This document shows positions 26,465 to 37,141 of a DNA stretch of 64,000 nucleotides, piece by piece. Origin of the DNA: Avibacterium avium. GTDB lineage: Bacteria; Pseudomonadota; Gammaproteobacteria; Enterobacterales; Pasteurellaceae. Position numbers and translations under genes: made by a program. A model generated the notes under the pieces. The model did no database searches, was not told the origin of the DNA, and saw only the letters and a program-made list of their open reading frames with translations. The stretch's first letter is position 1. Every line of letters starts with the position of its first letter. The stretch lies in NCBI RefSeq assembly GCF_900454535.1, contig NZ_UGSP01000001.1, positions 989,501 to 1,053,500 on the forward strand. The letters run 5' to 3'.

Positions 26465-27823
26465 ATGTCAATCACTGAATTATTATCATCAGTTAATTCA
26501 TTTATTTGGGGCCCGCCACTGTTAATTTTATTATCTGGCGTGGGGCTTTATTTCACCTTTCGTTTAGGTTTTATTCAAATTTTTCAATTGCCAAGAGCCT
26601 TAACTTATTTATTTAGAAAAGAAAAAGGCGCACAAAATGGCAAGGGCGATGTGTCTGCTTTCGCCGCATTAAGCACCGCTTTGGCAGCTACCATTGGAAC
26701 AGGAAATATTGTTGGGGTGGCAACCGCCGTACAAGCTGGTGGCCCGGGGGCAATTTTCTGGATGTGGTTAGTGGCATTATTTGGTATGGCGACCAAATAT
26801 GCAGAATGTTTATTGGCGGTGAAATATCGCATTATTGATAAACGCGGATTTATTGCTGGCGGCCCGATGTACTACATTGAACGTGGGTTAGGCATCAAAT
26901 GGCTAGCAAAAATGTTTGCCATTTGTGGGATTTTGGTGGCATTTTTCGGCATCGGGACATTCCCACAAGTGCAGGCTATCACCCACGCAATGCAGGACAG
27001 TTTTCATATTCCTGTGGAAATTATGGCACCCATTATCACGCTTTTAGTTGCGGCGATTATTTTAGGCGGTATTAAACGCATTTCTTCTGTTGCAGCCATT
27101 GTTGTGCCTTTTATGGCCGTGCTTTATGTGGCAACGTCAATCATTATTATTGTGTTGAATTGGCAACAAGTGCCAGCAGCAGTGAGTTTGATTATTGAAA
27201 GCGCATTTAATCCGCAATCGGCACTTGGTGGTGCATTAGGTTATACCGTAATGAAAGCCATTCAATCGGGTGTGGCGCGTGGTATTTTCTCTAATGAATC
27301 AGGTTTAGGTAGCGCACCTATTGCAGCGGCTGCGGCGCAAACCAAAGAGCCTGCACGCCAAGGCTTGATTTCAATGACGGGAACGTTTTTAGATACGCTT
27401 ATCGTTTGTACGATGACAGGCCTTGTGATCGTGCTAACCGGAGCGTGGCAAGCGCCAGAAGCAGGGGCTGCGGTAACTAATCTTGCGTTTTCTAAAGGGC
27501 TTGGTACAGCAGCGGGCGGTACGATTGTTACCCTTGGCTTATTATTCTTCGCATTCACCACGATTTTAGGCTGGTGTTATTATGGCGAGCGCTGTTTTGT
27601 TTATTTAGCAGGGGTGAAAGGGGTAAAATTCTACCGTTTTATCTTTATTGTACTCGTGGGCTGTGGCGCGTTTATTCACCTTGAAACCATTTGGATCTTG
27701 GCAGATATTGTCAACGGATTAATGGCATTCCCAAATCTTGTCGCCTTAATTGGTCTGCGCAAGGTGGTGCTTGAAGAAACTAAAAGCTATTTTGCACAGC
27801 TTGGTTTAGCAAAATCAATGTAA
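26465..27823 (+). CDS. AGCS-family Na+/H+-coupled glycine (alanine) symporter
   Basis: A 452-residue permease of the alanine/glycine:cation symporter family, with about 11 helices. It has the family motifs ALSTALAATIGTGNIVGVATAVQAGGPGAIFWMW and GPMYYIERGLG near the first third and SNESGLGSAPIAAAAAQT in the middle. The glycine riboswitch directly upstream points to glycine as a main substrate. Expression with glycine bound or absent cannot be decided from the sequence, though many such riboswitches limit uptake genes. Monocistronic. Confidence 0.92.
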   Translation: MSITELLSSVNSFIWGPPLLILLSGVGLYFTFRLGFIQIFQLPRALTYLFRKEKGAQNGKGDVSAFAALSTALAATIGTGNIVGVATAVQAGGPGAIFWMWLVALFGMATKYAECLLAVKYRIIDKRGFIAGGPMYYIERGLGIKWLAKMFAICGILVAFFGIGTFPQVQAITHAMQDSFHIPVEIMAPIITLLVAAIILGGIKRISSVAAIVVPFMAVLYVATSIIIIVLNWQQVPAAVSLIIESAFNPQSALGGALGYTVMKAIQSGVARGIFSNESGLGSAPIAAAAAQTKEPARQGLISMTGTFLDTLIVCTMTGLVIVLTGAWQAPEAGAAVTNLAFSKGLGTAAGGTIVTLGLLFFAFTTILGWCYYGERCFVYLAGVKGVKFYRFIFIVLVGCGAFIHLETIWILADIVNGLMAFPNLVALIGLRKVVLEETKSYFAQLGLAKSM

Positions 27824-27825
27824 AA

Positions 27826-27860
27826 ATAAAGGGCTGAATGATTATTCAGCCCTTATTTGA
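27826..27860. terminator. bidirectional terminator between AGCS gene and slyB
   Basis: GGGCTGAATGATTATTCAGCCC with A-rich and T-rich flanks lies between the two convergent genes. Confidence 0.85.
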
Positions 27861-27887
27861 TTTTAATCTCTTTTATCTAAATTGTGA

Positions 27888-28352
27888 TTAGATTACAGAA
27901 ACATTTAAGCTGTTTGCATTGCCAACAAGCTGTACTTTTGCACCAGGAACAAATTTCGCATCGTATTTTTGTACAACAACGATTTGTTTACCGTCATTTT
28001 GTTTGATTACCAATTCTTGTGCATCAACTTGGCTCGCTTTTTCTTCTACTTTGCTACCAATTACCGCACCAGCGATTGCGCCCACCGCAGTTGCAATGGC
28101 TTGACCTGTGCCGCCACCGATACCTGAACCTGCGATACCACCAAGTACACCGCCACCAACAGTACCGATTACGCCTTCATTTTTCGCTTGAATTTTTACT
28201 GGACGCACAGAAACGATCGTACCATAGCTAATGGCGCGCGCTTCTTTTGCTTGACCACCAGAATAAACATCACCGCTGTAAATGTCTTGGTTTGCACAAC
28301 CTGCTAAACCTAAGCTCATTAAAATCGCTAATGCTAGACTCATTTTTTTCAT
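27888..28352 (-). CDS. slyB: SlyB/Pcp-type outer-membrane lipoprotein with glycine zipper
   Basis: A 154-residue lipoprotein. The signal peptide ends in the lipobox L-A-G-C (Cys 19), after a hydrophobic stretch. Residues about 60-100 form a glycine-zipper 2TM domain (GTVGGGVLGGIAGSGIGGGTG...AIAGAVIGSKV), then a soluble C-terminus with KQIVVVQKYDAKFVPGAKVQL. In E. coli SlyB belongs to the PhoP regulon and stabilises the outer membrane; in Pasteurellaceae the homologue is an abundant surface antigen (PCP). Confidence 0.9.
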   Translation of the reverse strand: MKKMSLALAILMSLGLAGCANQDIYSGDVYSGGQAKEARAISYGTIVSVRPVKIQAKNEGVIGTVGGGVLGGIAGSGIGGGTGQAIATAVGAIAGAVIGSKVEEKASQVDAQELVIKQNDGKQIVVVQKYDAKFVPGAKVQLVGNANSLNVSVI

Positions 28353-28401
28353 AATAAATACCTTTAACTTACGTTGTCTAATTTATTGATTTCCCTATCT
28401 A

Positions 28402-28989
28402 TTATTCCGTAATAATAGATTTTATATGATAGGGGTGTAGCTTAATGCAAGTTTTATTTTCTTGATTGTCCATAAAACTTACCGCGATAGAAGGATTTGG
28501 TAATATCTCACCTTCCACCTTTGGCGTACTCACTTTGACTTTTAAAATGTCTGATTGGTTCCATAAAAAAAGCAAATTAATACGCGCAATCCATTGTTCC
28601 ACCGTTTCATCAGGCAAAAAAGGCATAACCGCTTCAATATGCTCCCAACCTTCTTGTGGATAGTGTTTATTTTTCGGAAATGGCAATTCCACCATATCCA
28701 CTTGTTGATTGGCAAAATTTAATGGGCTATCTAATTGAATAAGATAAATTTTTCGCCCATTGACTAAATTATCACTCAAAATCTTACCGCACTTTAATAA
28801 CTCTCTGAGCCAGCGTTGCGCGGATTGATCGCTGTTCACACGCACCGCAAGATGATCAATCACATAATCTTGCAACGGCAACGCCATTTTTTCCGCCAGT
28901 TGTAAAATATGCTGCTCAAATTTGGCAAACTCATCGTAGGAAAAGAAAGGGTTGTCAAAAAATGAAAAATTTTGCACCGCTCTTGTCAT
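28402..28989 (-). CDS. yecM: YecM family protein (VOC-like fold)
   Basis: A 195-residue soluble protein with the YecM pattern: DYVIDHLAVRVNS, then a central VDMVELPFPKNKHYPQEGWEHIEAV metal-site-like segment and the C-terminal IKLHPYHIKSII. Its fold resembles vicinal-oxygen-chelate enzymes such as isomerases, but the reaction is unknown. It is divergent to argS; in E. coli yecM also lies in the argS-cmoAB neighbourhood. Confidence 0.88.
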   Translation of the reverse strand: MTRAVQNFSFFDNPFFSYDEFAKFEQHILQLAEKMALPLQDYVIDHLAVRVNSDQSAQRWLRELLKCGKILSDNLVNGRKIYLIQLDSPLNFANQQVDMVELPFPKNKHYPQEGWEHIEAVMPFLPDETVEQWIARINLLFLWNQSDILKVKVSTPKVEGEILPNPSIAVSFMDNQENKTCIKLHPYHIKSIITE

Positions 28990-29077
28990 TTTTTCTTGCT
29001 TTGTCTTTGTCTTAATTCAGAAAGAAGGTATCATAGCGGATTATTTTATTTTCACAATTAAAAATTAAGGATAAACC

Positions 29078-30811
29078 GTGAATATTCAATCCATTTTATC
29101 TGACAAAATTAAGCACGCGATGATCCAAGCAGGTGCTGACGAGCAATGCGAAGCCCTAGTACGCCAATCTAACAAACCACAATTTGGTGATTATCAAGCT
29201 AACGGCATTATGGCAGCGGCGAAAAAATTGGGTTTAAATCCCCGTGAATTTGCGCAAAAAGTGCTAGAACATCTTGATCTTAGCCCGATTGCCGACAAAA
29301 TTGAAATTGCCGGCCCTGGCTTTATTAATATTTTTCTTTCACCAACTTGGCTTGCGGATAACGTGCAAACTGCATTAAAAGACGATCACCTTGGCATTCA
29401 CACGGATAAAAAAGAAACCATCGTGGCGGATTATTCTTCACCTAACGTAGCAAAAGAAATGCACGTTGGGCATTTGCGTTCAACCATTATTGGTGATGCC
29501 GTGGTGCGTACCCTTGAGTTTTTAGGGCACAAAGTGATCCGTGCGAACCACGTTGGCGACTGGGGAACGCAATTCGGTATGCTTATCGCCTATTTAGAAA
29601 AAATGGAAAATGAACATGCTAGTGAAATGGAATTAAGCGATTTAGAAGCCTTTTACCGTGCGGCGAAAGAACATTACGACAACGATGAAGCCTTTGCTGA
29701 AAAAGCTCGTGGTTATGTGGTGAAATTGCAAAGTGGCGATGAATACTGCCGCGCAATGTGGAAAAAATTGGTTGATATTACAATGCAACAAAATCAACGC
29801 AATTACGATCGCCTAAACGTTACCCTCACAGAAAAAGATGTGATGGGCGAAAGCCTGTATAACCCGATGCTCCCTGCCATTGTGGAAGATTTAAAAGCGC
29901 AAGGATTGGCCGTGGAAGATGATGGTGCATTGGTGGTTTATCTTGATGAATTTAAAAATAAAGATGGCGATCCAATGGGCGTGATTGTGCAGAAAAAAGA
30001 TGGTGGATTTTTATATACCACCACAGACATCGCCGCCGCCAAATATCGTTATGAAACCTTAAAAGCCGATCGCGTATTAGTGTTCTCGGATACTCGTCAA
30101 AGCCAACATATGCAACAAGCGTGGTTGATTACCCGCAAAGCAGGTTATGTGCCAGAGAGTTTCCAATTAGAGCATAAAAACTTTGGAATGATGCTTGGTA
30201 AAGACGGTAAACCGTTCAAAACACGCAGTGGTGGCACAGTAAAATTAGCGGATCTTCTTGATGAAGCCATCGAGCGCGCGGACAAATTAATTAGCGAAAA
30301 AAGCACCGCACTTTCTCCAGAAGAAAAAGCTGCCGTGGTGGAAGCGGTGGGGATTGGTTCAGTGAAATATGCGGATTTATCCAAAAATCGTACCACGGAT
30401 TATGTGTTTGATTGGGATAATATGCTCAGCTTTGAAGGCAACACTGCGCCTTATATGCAATATGCTTACACGCGTATCCGTTCCATTTTCAACAAAGCTG
30501 GCATTAGCCCTGCACAGCTTGCAGATGCGCCAATCAAAGTAGTCGATGAAAAAGAGCGTGCTTTAGCCATTAAATTGCTCCAGTTTGAAGAAGCAATCCA
30601 ACAAGTGGCAAAAGAAGGCTCACCACATATTCTTTGCGCTTATCTTTATGAATTGGCTGGCGTGTTCTCAAGTTTCTACGAACATTGCCCAATTCTTAAC
30701 AATGAAGATGAAAGCATTAAACTCAGCCGTTTGAAATTGGCATTACTCACAGAGAAAACCTTAAAACAAGGTTTGGATCTGTTGGGGATTAAGACTGTTG
30801 AGAAAATGTAA
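29078..30811 (+). CDS. argS: arginyl-tRNA synthetase
   Basis: Class I synthetase of 577 residues. It starts at a GTG with TAAGGA upstream, and the start [15 protein letters not shown] matches the family. The N-terminal additional domain (about 1-110) precedes the HIGH-type motif HVGHLRST; the KMSKS motif is relaxed as in most ArgRS. A DALR-type anticodon-binding domain ends the protein. A terminator follows at 30843. Confidence 0.96.
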   Translation: MNIQSILSDKIKHAMIQAGADEQCEALVRQSNKPQFGDYQANGIMAAAKKLGLNPREFAQKVLEHLDLSPIADKIEIAGPGFINIFLSPTWLADNVQTALKDDHLGIHTDKKETIVADYSSPNVAKEMHVGHLRSTIIGDAVVRTLEFLGHKVIRANHVGDWGTQFGMLIAYLEKMENEHASEMELSDLEAFYRAAKEHYDNDEAFAEKARGYVVKLQSGDEYCRAMWKKLVDITMQQNQRNYDRLNVTLTEKDVMGESLYNPMLPAIVEDLKAQGLAVEDDGALVVYLDEFKNKDGDPMGVIVQKKDGGFLYTTTDIAAAKYRYETLKADRVLVFSDTRQSQHMQQAWLITRKAGYVPESFQLEHKNFGMMLGKDGKPFKTRSGGTVKLADLLDEAIERADKLISEKSTALSPEEKAAVVEAVGIGSVKYADLSKNRTTDYVFDWDNMLSFEGNTAPYMQYAYTRIRSIFNKAGISPAQLADAPIKVVDEKERALAIKLLQFEEAIQQVAKEGSPHILCAYLYELAGVFSSFYEHCPILNNEDESIKLSRLKLALLTEKTLKQGLDLLGIKTVEKM

Positions 30812-30842
30812 TGCTTATTTAAGCTTATAAAATTAAGTGAAG

Positions 30843-30869
30843 AAAACCGTCTAATCAGACGGTTTTTTT
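30843..30869 (+). terminator. argS terminator
   Basis: CCGTCT-AATC-AGACGG stem with A-rich and T-rich flanks (seven Ts), touching the 3' end of the convergent menH. Confidence 0.85.
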
Positions 30870-31611
30870 ATGCCGTTAAAATTTGCTTTAAGGCTTGGAC
30901 AAAACCTTGCGGATTTTCTTGATGAGCATTATGCCCTGCATTTGGGATTAAATGTAGGTTCAGCTGGTTTTCCACCGCCATTTGGCGGAATTTGCTATCG
31001 TTTTCACCGCAAAGATAAAAAATTGGCAAGGAATTTGACCGCACTTGTGGGCGAAAATCAGGTTGTTTGGCAAGGGAAGTGGCTTTCAGCATTTGGGCGA
31101 TATTTTCACCACAATTAGCTTGGCGAAGTTGAATTAAGGCGTGGTGTTGCTCGGCAGTTAAGTGAGCAAACACGCGTTGTTGATACCAATCTTCTAACAC
31201 TTGATGCGCAGGCTGAGTGGCAAAGCGTTCCGCCCAATCACAATCATTTTGCCAGCGCTGTTGGCGTTCTTGCTCGCAGGTTAGCCCTAAATTCGTACCT
31301 TCTAAAATCAGCCCTTGCAAATCGGCTTTTTCCACTTCTGCTTGCAAGGCATAGTAAAGGGCAAGCCGTCCGCCGAGGGAATAACCGATTAAAAAATAAG
31401 GCTGATTTTGCACCGCACTTTGAATTTGCGCACTTAAGATTTCAGCACTTTGAGCAAAATCCTTGGCGGCAAGCTGTTTATTTTCGCCGTGAAAAGGAAG
31501 ATCAAGGGCAACGCAAGGAAAGTGCGGTAGTTTTTCGATGATTTTTTGCCAATCGGCTTTTGTGCCAAGTAACCCGTGCAGAAAAACCAGATGCGGACGT
31601 TGCGTTGCCAT
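30868..31611 (-). CDS. menH: SHCHC synthase MenH (alpha/beta hydrolase)
   Basis: Removes pyruvate from SEPHCHC to give SHCHC in menaquinone synthesis. The 247 residues have the alpha/beta-hydrolase opening HLVFLHGLLGTKADW, the nucleophile serine in IGYSLGGRLALYYAL and the last histidine in NAGHNAHQENPQGF. It follows menD by 15 bases as the last gene of a menFDH unit. Menaquinone serves anaerobic respiration. Confidence 0.93.
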   Translation of the reverse strand: MATQRPHLVFLHGLLGTKADWQKIIEKLPHFPCVALDLPFHGENKQLAAKDFAQSAEILSAQIQSAVQNQPYFLIGYSLGGRLALYYALQAEVEKADLQGLILEGTNLGLTCEQERQQRWQNDCDWAERFATQPAHQVLEDWYQQRVFAHLTAEQHHALIQLRQANCGENIAQMLKATSLAKQPDFRPQVRSNSLPIFYLCGENDSKFRQMAVENQLNLHLIPNAGHNAHQENPQGFVQALKQILTA

Positions 31612-31626
31612 TTCGTTATTGAGAAG

Positions 31627-33333
31627 TTATGCGCCAATGACCGCGTGGCTAATTTGTTCAATCAGGCGTTTATAAATATTGCTGCCATCACTGTTGTTCA
31701 CCTTAATTTCAATCAAGGTGGCTTCACGGCGGAAATAAGCCTGTTTCAGTACCGAGCTTAAATCGGCCCAAGTGTAAGGGCGCGCATATTTGAGATCAAA
31801 CATTGATGCTGCGTGAGAAAATTCCAAATTATGTGGCATACGATAGAATTTATCTTTCATTTCCGCATCCACAGGCAGCATATCAAAAATTGCCCCACCG
31901 TTATTGTTGATAACAAAAATAATGGTTGGCTGGTTCACCTTTTTAAGCAACGCTAAGGAATTGAGATCGTATAGGGCAGAAGTATCCCCTAACATCGCAA
32001 CCACAGGCTGATTTGAGCCTAAACTTAACCCTGCAGTGGTGGCGAGCAAGCCGTCAATGCCACTTGCGCCACGGTTGGTGTAAACAGGGTAGCCTTCAGG
32101 CAGCTTAGTGAGTGCGTCAACCAAGCGCACAAATAGGCTGTTGCCTAAAAAGAGCAGACCATTGTTTGGCAATAAACGCTCTAAATGATGGGCTAAAGAG
32201 GCTTCATTCAAATTGCCCCCCACTTGCTGTTCCACAAAGCTTGCGCAGAACTTGGCAAGGGCGATTGGCTCAAGTAGCCAAGGTTTTTGGCGCAACGGTG
32301 GGTGAGCGCGTAACCAATGGTGAATTTTGCCATTAAAACGGGTGTGAGCGTGATGGTTTGGATCAACTGAATTATCTGACGGCTCAACGATCCAATATTC
32401 CCCTTTAAACGCCGCCATAAATTGATTAATGCGCTTGCTGATAAAATGCGAACCAAATTGCAACACAATATCTGCTTCCAGCAATTTTTGTTTAACAGTT
32501 TGATTTGCCAGCCAAATATCAGCATAAGGCAGGGTTGGCTCAACGCCCGATTGAATATCGGTGAGCATAATCCAACCTTGGGTTTCAGCCCAAGTGCGAA
32601 TGCCCATCGATTGCTCTGGTGGCAGTTTGCCGACCAAGATGATCCCACGTTTGGTGCGCCAATGATCCCAATGTTCGTGCATTACCACTTCTCGTTGTGG
32701 CGCCTGATGATTATGCCACGGCTTATTTTGGCTTAACCAACGCTGAATCGGCGCAAGCCAAGAATGTTGATCAATCTGATCTGCATTGGCTTCATACAAT
32801 GGCTCCGCAAATGGCACATTAATATGCACCACACCAGCGTGCTGACTTTGGCGATAACAAGCCTGTTCCACAATCGAAATCAACCAATTTGGTGTGTAAT
32901 CTTGGCTAGGGCGCGGTAAGTCCACCGTTGCCATAGGATAATCGGCAAAAATATTGTGCTGTAAAATCGCTTGATTTGCACCACACTCTAATAATTCAGG
33001 TGGGCGATCGGCACTTAAAACGATCAGGTTTACCCCACTTTGGCGAGCTTCAATCACCGCGGGATACAGGTTGGCCACTGCTGTGCCAGAGGTAACGATA
33101 ATTGCAACAGGTTTCTGACTTGCTTTGGCTAATCCAAGAGCAAGAAAACCTAAACCGCGTTCATCAAAATGCGTGTGGCATTTGGCTTTTCCCCCTTGTT
33201 CAAGGCGTGCCGCCTCTAATGTCAGTGGGGTAGAGCGTGAACCGGGCGCAATGCAAAAATGGCTAACTCCTTGGCGAATAAGGGTTTCCAAGATCACTTT
33301 TGACCAACAACGATTAAATACACTCACTGACAT
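31627..33333 (-). CDS. menD: SEPHCHC synthase MenD (thiamine-diphosphate enzyme)
   Basis: Condenses isochorismate with 2-oxoglutarate in menaquinone synthesis, using thiamine diphosphate. The 568 residues include the N-terminal FCIAPGSRSTPLTLEAAR, the cofactor glutamate region GLGFLALGLAKAS, and the ThDP motif GDTSALYDLNSLALLKKVNQPTIIFVINNNGG. It sits 18 bases after menF. Confidence 0.96.
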   Translation of the reverse strand: MSVSVFNRCWSKVILETLIRQGVSHFCIAPGSRSTPLTLEAARLEQGGKAKCHTHFDERGLGFLALGLAKASQKPVAIIVTSGTAVANLYPAVIEARQSGVNLIVLSADRPPELLECGANQAILQHNIFADYPMATVDLPRPSQDYTPNWLISIVEQACYRQSQHAGVVHINVPFAEPLYEANADQIDQHSWLAPIQRWLSQNKPWHNHQAPQREVVMHEHWDHWRTKRGIILVGKLPPEQSMGIRTWAETQGWIMLTDIQSGVEPTLPYADIWLANQTVKQKLLEADIVLQFGSHFISKRINQFMAAFKGEYWIVEPSDNSVDPNHHAHTRFNGKIHHWLRAHPPLRQKPWLLEPIALAKFCASFVEQQVGGNLNEASLAHHLERLLPNNGLLFLGNSLFVRLVDALTKLPEGYPVYTNRGASGIDGLLATTAGLSLGSNQPVVAMLGDTSALYDLNSLALLKKVNQPTIIFVINNNGGAIFDMLPVDAEMKDKFYRMPHNLEFSHAASMFDLKYARPYTWADLSSVLKQAYFRREATLIEIKVNNSDGSNIYKRLIEQISHAVIGA

Positions 33334-33351
33334 AGGGTTCTCCGTTTATTT

Positions 33352-34626
33352 TTATTCTTGTAATAATGAAATTAATCCAAAGGCTTTACGCTCAATTTCT
33401 TGCCATTCTAACAAGGGAATAGAGCCTTCAACAATCCCCGCACCAGCAAAAACACGAATTTGTTGTTGTTCAATAAAGGCAGAGCGAATTGCAACACAAA
33501 ATTCTGCCCATTTTTTTTGCATAATGCCTAATGTGCCTGCATACCAACGGCGATCAAAGGTTTCAGTTTGGCGCAAAAAAGCAAGTGCCTCGTTCCGTCC
33601 TAAGCCTGCCACTGCAGCGGTGGGGTGAATGGCATTTAAGAAAATGTTATCGCCATATTCAGGGTAAATTTGTGCGACAATTTGCCGTCTTAAATGTTGC
33701 ACTTGGCGTAAGGTTTTTAGCCCTAATTGCGATACTTCAATATGTTGGCTATAAGGGGTAAGATGATGTGTAATATCATCAACAACTAATTGATTTTCAT
33801 AAATGTTTTTTTCATCTTGTAATAGCCATTGCGATTGTTGTATGGTTTCTTTTTCACTTTCGCTGACTAAAGCGGTGCCTGCTAGCGCTTCGGTATGCAG
33901 TTGATTGCCTTGTCGTTGATATAAGCGCTCAGGGCTTGAGCCAATAAAAATCTCCCGTGCATTTTCGGCCAAAAGAAAATGGTAGCAACCAAAATTATAG
34001 CGTTCACTTTCGGCGAGAAAATCATAGGCATTGAGGCGATCTTCGGCGGCAAACTGGGTTGCATTTGCAAGCACAATTTTGTTCACAATGCCTTGTTGAA
34101 TTTGGTCTAAGGCTTTTTCCACCCAATTGCACCATTGTGCTTGTTCCGCTTGTTTTTTGACAAAATGGATGGATTGCTGAATAGGGTTAAGTGCGGTGCT
34201 TTTTTCAAAGGTTTTTAATGCCTCTAAACAGGCTTGATGTTCATATTGAAAATTGTTAGTTACATCAATAAATAATTGAATTTTCAACTTATTTTGTTTT
34301 TTTTCTAAATAAAGTCGAGGGAGAAAGAATTGGCTTTGCCCATAAAACTCTACGCCACCAACTAAAGGATAGTCACTTTTTTGAATAAAATGCTGAGCTT
34401 GATTTAAATCAGAAAAACAGCGTAGTTGCCCAATCACCGCAATGTGTTGAGAACAATCGCGGAAATTTAAATAAAACTGCGGATAGATTTGTTGCCCTTT
34501 CAGCCAGCTTAATAAATTAAGATCGCTTTCTATTTCTAGCTGCACGCAGGCGATCCCTTGTTGCTCGGGAAGCGAAGGGGAAATCTGATCGATTAGCTGT
34601 TGTTTAATTGATTGCAAATTATCCAT
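33352..34626 (-). CDS. menF: isochorismate synthase MenF
   Basis: Converts chorismate to isochorismate, the entry step to menaquinone. 424 residues of the chorismate-binding family; the C-terminal half carries EIFIGSSPERLY, EALAGTA, the acid HHLTPYS region, HPTAAVAGLGRNEALAFL and RVFAGAGIVEGSIPLLEWQEIERK. It is the first gene of menF-menD-menH. The N-terminal third is variable, as in the family. Confidence 0.94.
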   Translation of the reverse strand: MDNLQSIKQQLIDQISPSLPEQQGIACVQLEIESDLNLLSWLKGQQIYPQFYLNFRDCSQHIAVIGQLRCFSDLNQAQHFIQKSDYPLVGGVEFYGQSQFFLPRLYLEKKQNKLKIQLFIDVTNNFQYEHQACLEALKTFEKSTALNPIQQSIHFVKKQAEQAQWCNWVEKALDQIQQGIVNKIVLANATQFAAEDRLNAYDFLAESERYNFGCYHFLLAENAREIFIGSSPERLYQRQGNQLHTEALAGTALVSESEKETIQQSQWLLQDEKNIYENQLVVDDITHHLTPYSQHIEVSQLGLKTLRQVQHLRRQIVAQIYPEYGDNIFLNAIHPTAAVAGLGRNEALAFLRQTETFDRRWYAGTLGIMQKKWAEFCVAIRSAFIEQQQIRVFAGAGIVEGSIPLLEWQEIERKAFGLISLLQE

Positions 34627-34753
34627 TTAAAAAGCGTTGTTTTTGCCAATAAAATAAGTTAAAAATAAGAGCTAATTCTACCGCACTTTATAAGAATTTT
34701 TTACAAAATCTTTTCATCTTGGCAAAATAAGCGTAAAGTGCGGTGAGAAATAA

Positions 34754-34789
34754 GCCGATTTTTATCGGCAATTTTTTGCTAACTATAAT
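34754..34789 (+). promoter_or_regulatory. alaA promoter region with hairpin
   Basis: GCCGATTTTTATCGGC followed by a T run (34754-34779) lies just before a TATAAT box (34784-34789), about 45 bases upstream of alaA. The hairpin could be a leftover terminator or an operator across the -35 position. Confidence 0.4.
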
Positions 34790-34834
34790 AACACGCAGCA
34801 TTATTTTTATATTGAAACCAAAAGGATAATGACA

Positions 34835-36049
34835 ATGACAAAATTTCCTAAATCGAGCAAGTTAGAACACGTTTGTTACGATATTCGTGGGCCAGTGCAT
34901 AAAGAAGCACTACGTTTGGAAGAAGACGGGCATAAAATCTTAAAATTAAATATCGGCAATCCCGCACCTTTTGGTTTTGAAGCGCCAGATGAAATTTTGG
35001 TGGATATTTTGCGTAATCTGCCCGCAGCACAGGGTTATTGCGATTCCAAAGGGTTGTATTCTGCGCGTAAAGCCATTGTACAATATTACCAGTCAAAAGG
35101 TATTCACGGCGCAAATGTGAATGATGTGTATATCGGTAATGGCGTGTCTGAGCTGATAATGATGTCAATGCAAGCCTTGCTGAATAATGATGATGAAGTG
35201 TTAATTCCAATGCCAGATTATCCATTATGGACTGCGGCGGCTACCCTTGCTGGTGGAAAAGCAGTGCATTATTTATGCGATGAACAGGCAGATTGGTTTC
35301 CTGATTTAGAGGATATTAAAAGTAAAATCACTTCTCGCACCAAAGCTATTGTGATTATCAACCCGAATAACCCAACGGGCGCGGTGTATAGTAAAGATTT
35401 ATTGCAAGGCATTGTAGATATTGCTCGTGAGCATAATTTGATTATTTTTGCCGATGAAATTTATGACAAAATTTTGTATGACGATGCAGTTCATCATCAT
35501 ATCGCTGCCCTTGCACCGGATTTATTAACTATCACGTTTAATGGTTTGTCAAAATCTTATCGTGTGGCAGGTTTCCGTCAAGGCTGGATGATTTTGAACG
35601 GCCCGAAACATCAGGCAAAAGGCTATATTGAAGGCTTGGATATGCTGGCTTCAATGCGTTTATGCGCCAACCACCCAATGCAACACGCCATTCAAACCGC
35701 ATTAGGTGGTTATCAAAGCATTAATGAATTTATTTTGCCAGGCGGACGCTTATTAGAACAGCGCAACAAAGCCTATGAACTGATTAACCAAATCCCTGGG
35801 GTAAGCTGTGTTAAGCCAATGGGCGCGCTTTATATGTTCCCGAAAATTGATGTGAAAAAATTCAATATTTATGATGATGAAAAAATGGTGCTGGATTTAT
35901 TACGTCAAGAGAAAGTGTTATTAGTACACGGACGCGGTTTTAACTGGCATTCCCCTGATCACTTCCGCATTGTTACCTTGCCTTATGTGAATCAAATTGA
36001 AGATGCGCTAACCCGATTAGCACGCTTTTTGGAACATTATCGCCAGTAG
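34835..36049 (+). CDS. alaA: glutamate-pyruvate aminotransferase AlaA
   Basis: PLP-dependent class I aminotransferase that makes alanine from pyruvate and glutamate. About 404 residues, very close in length and sequence pattern to E. coli AlaA: SSKLEHVCYDIRGPVHKEA, IINPNNPTGAVYS, FADEIYDKILYDD and the Schiff-base lysine in FNGLSKSYRVAGFRQGW. The ATG at 34835 has AAAGGA at a proper distance; the ATG six bases before it is too close to that site. Monocistronic. Confidence 0.94.
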   Translation: MTKFPKSSKLEHVCYDIRGPVHKEALRLEEDGHKILKLNIGNPAPFGFEAPDEILVDILRNLPAAQGYCDSKGLYSARKAIVQYYQSKGIHGANVNDVYIGNGVSELIMMSMQALLNNDDEVLIPMPDYPLWTAAATLAGGKAVHYLCDEQADWFPDLEDIKSKITSRTKAIVIINPNNPTGAVYSKDLLQGIVDIAREHNLIIFADEIYDKILYDDAVHHHIAALAPDLLTITFNGLSKSYRVAGFRQGWMILNGPKHQAKGYIEGLDMLASMRLCANHPMQHAIQTALGGYQSINEFILPGGRLLEQRNKAYELINQIPGVSCVKPMGALYMFPKIDVKKFNIYDDEKMVLDLLRQEKVLLVHGRGFNWHSPDHFRIVTLPYVNQIEDALTRLARFLEHYRQ

Positions 36050-36070
36050 GTGAATTGCAAATAAAGAGAG

Positions 36071-36101
36071 AAATAGCAATACAACGTGTATTGCTATTTT
36101 T
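36071..36101. terminator. terminator between alaA and ruvB
   Basis: AAATAGCAATACA / TGTATTGCTATTT stem with a T run, between convergent genes. Confidence 0.85.
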
Positions 36102-36116
36102 TATCAGGAATTTTTA

Positions 36117-37127
36117 TTATTCATCAGTCAGTTTATTGATACCAAAATGACGATAGGTTCGCAATGTGGCGATACGGCCTCTTGGGGTGCGTTGTAAAAA
36201 GCCTTGTTGGATTAAATAAGGCTCAAGTACATCTTCAATGGTTTCGCGTTCTTCACCAATGGCGGCGGCAAGATTGTCTAAGCCCACAGGGCCGCCGTCA
36301 AAACGTTCAATAATGGCGCTTAATAATTTGCGATCCATAAAGTCGAAACCTGCGGGATCAACGTCTAACATAGAAAGAGCAGACTTAGCAATTTGTGCAG
36401 AAATTTGCCCGGCATTTTTAACATCGGCGTAATCTCGCACACGGCGCAATAAACGGTTGGCAATACGCGGTGTACCACGGGAACGGCAGGCAATTTCTTG
36501 CGCCGCATCTTGTTCAATGGCTAAATTTAAACATTGCGCACTGCGTGCCACAATAGACGCGAGATCTTCCACGGAATAAAATTCTAAGCGTTGTACAATG
36601 CCAAAGCGATCACGCAAAGGGGAAGTGAGCGAGCCAGCTTTGGTGGTTGCGCCAATTAAGGTAAAAGGGGGCAAATCCAGTTTAATTGAGCGTGCCGCTG
36701 GACCTTCACCAATCATAATATCGAGCTGATAATCTTCCATTGCGGGATACAGCACTTCTTCAATGGCTGGGGAAAGGCGGTGAATTTCGTCAATAAATAG
36801 CACATCGTGCGGTTCAAGATTGGTCAGCATTGCCGCTAAATCGCCTGCTTTTTCAAGCACTGGCCCTGAAGTGGTGCGGATATTTACTCCCATTTCATTC
36901 GCCACAATATTGGCAAGGGTGGTTTTCCCTAACCCTGGTGGGCCGAAAATTAATAGGTGATCGAGCGCATCTTGGCGCAGTTTGGCGGCTTGGATAAAGA
37001 TTTCCATTTGCTCACAGACCTGTGGTTGCCCTACATAATCGGTGAGTAATTTAGGGCGAATGGCACGATCAATGACTTCTTCATCGAATTTTTCCGTTGC
37101 GCTGACAATTCTATCTACTTCAATCAT
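36117..37127 (-). CDS. ruvB: Holliday junction helicase motor RuvB
   Basis: AAA+ ring ATPase that drives branch migration of Holliday junctions. 336 residues with Walker [18 protein letters not shown], Walker [12 protein letters not shown], sensor 1 [10 protein letters not shown] and a C-terminal winged helix ([13 protein letters not shown]). It follows ruvA by 14 bases and ends the ruvC-ruvA-ruvB run. Confidence 0.97.
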   Translation of the reverse strand: MIEVDRIVSATEKFDEEVIDRAIRPKLLTDYVGQPQVCEQMEIFIQAAKLRQDALDHLLIFGPPGLGKTTLANIVANEMGVNIRTTSGPVLEKAGDLAAMLTNLEPHDVLFIDEIHRLSPAIEEVLYPAMEDYQLDIMIGEGPAARSIKLDLPPFTLIGATTKAGSLTSPLRDRFGIVQRLEFYSVEDLASIVARSAQCLNLAIEQDAAQEIACRSRGTPRIANRLLRRVRDYADVKNAGQISAQIAKSALSMLDVDPAGFDFMDRKLLSAIIERFDGGPVGLDNLAAAIGEERETIEDVLEPYLIQQGFLQRTPRGRIATLRTYRHFGINKLTDE

Positions 37128-37141
37128 TATTCTGCCTTAAT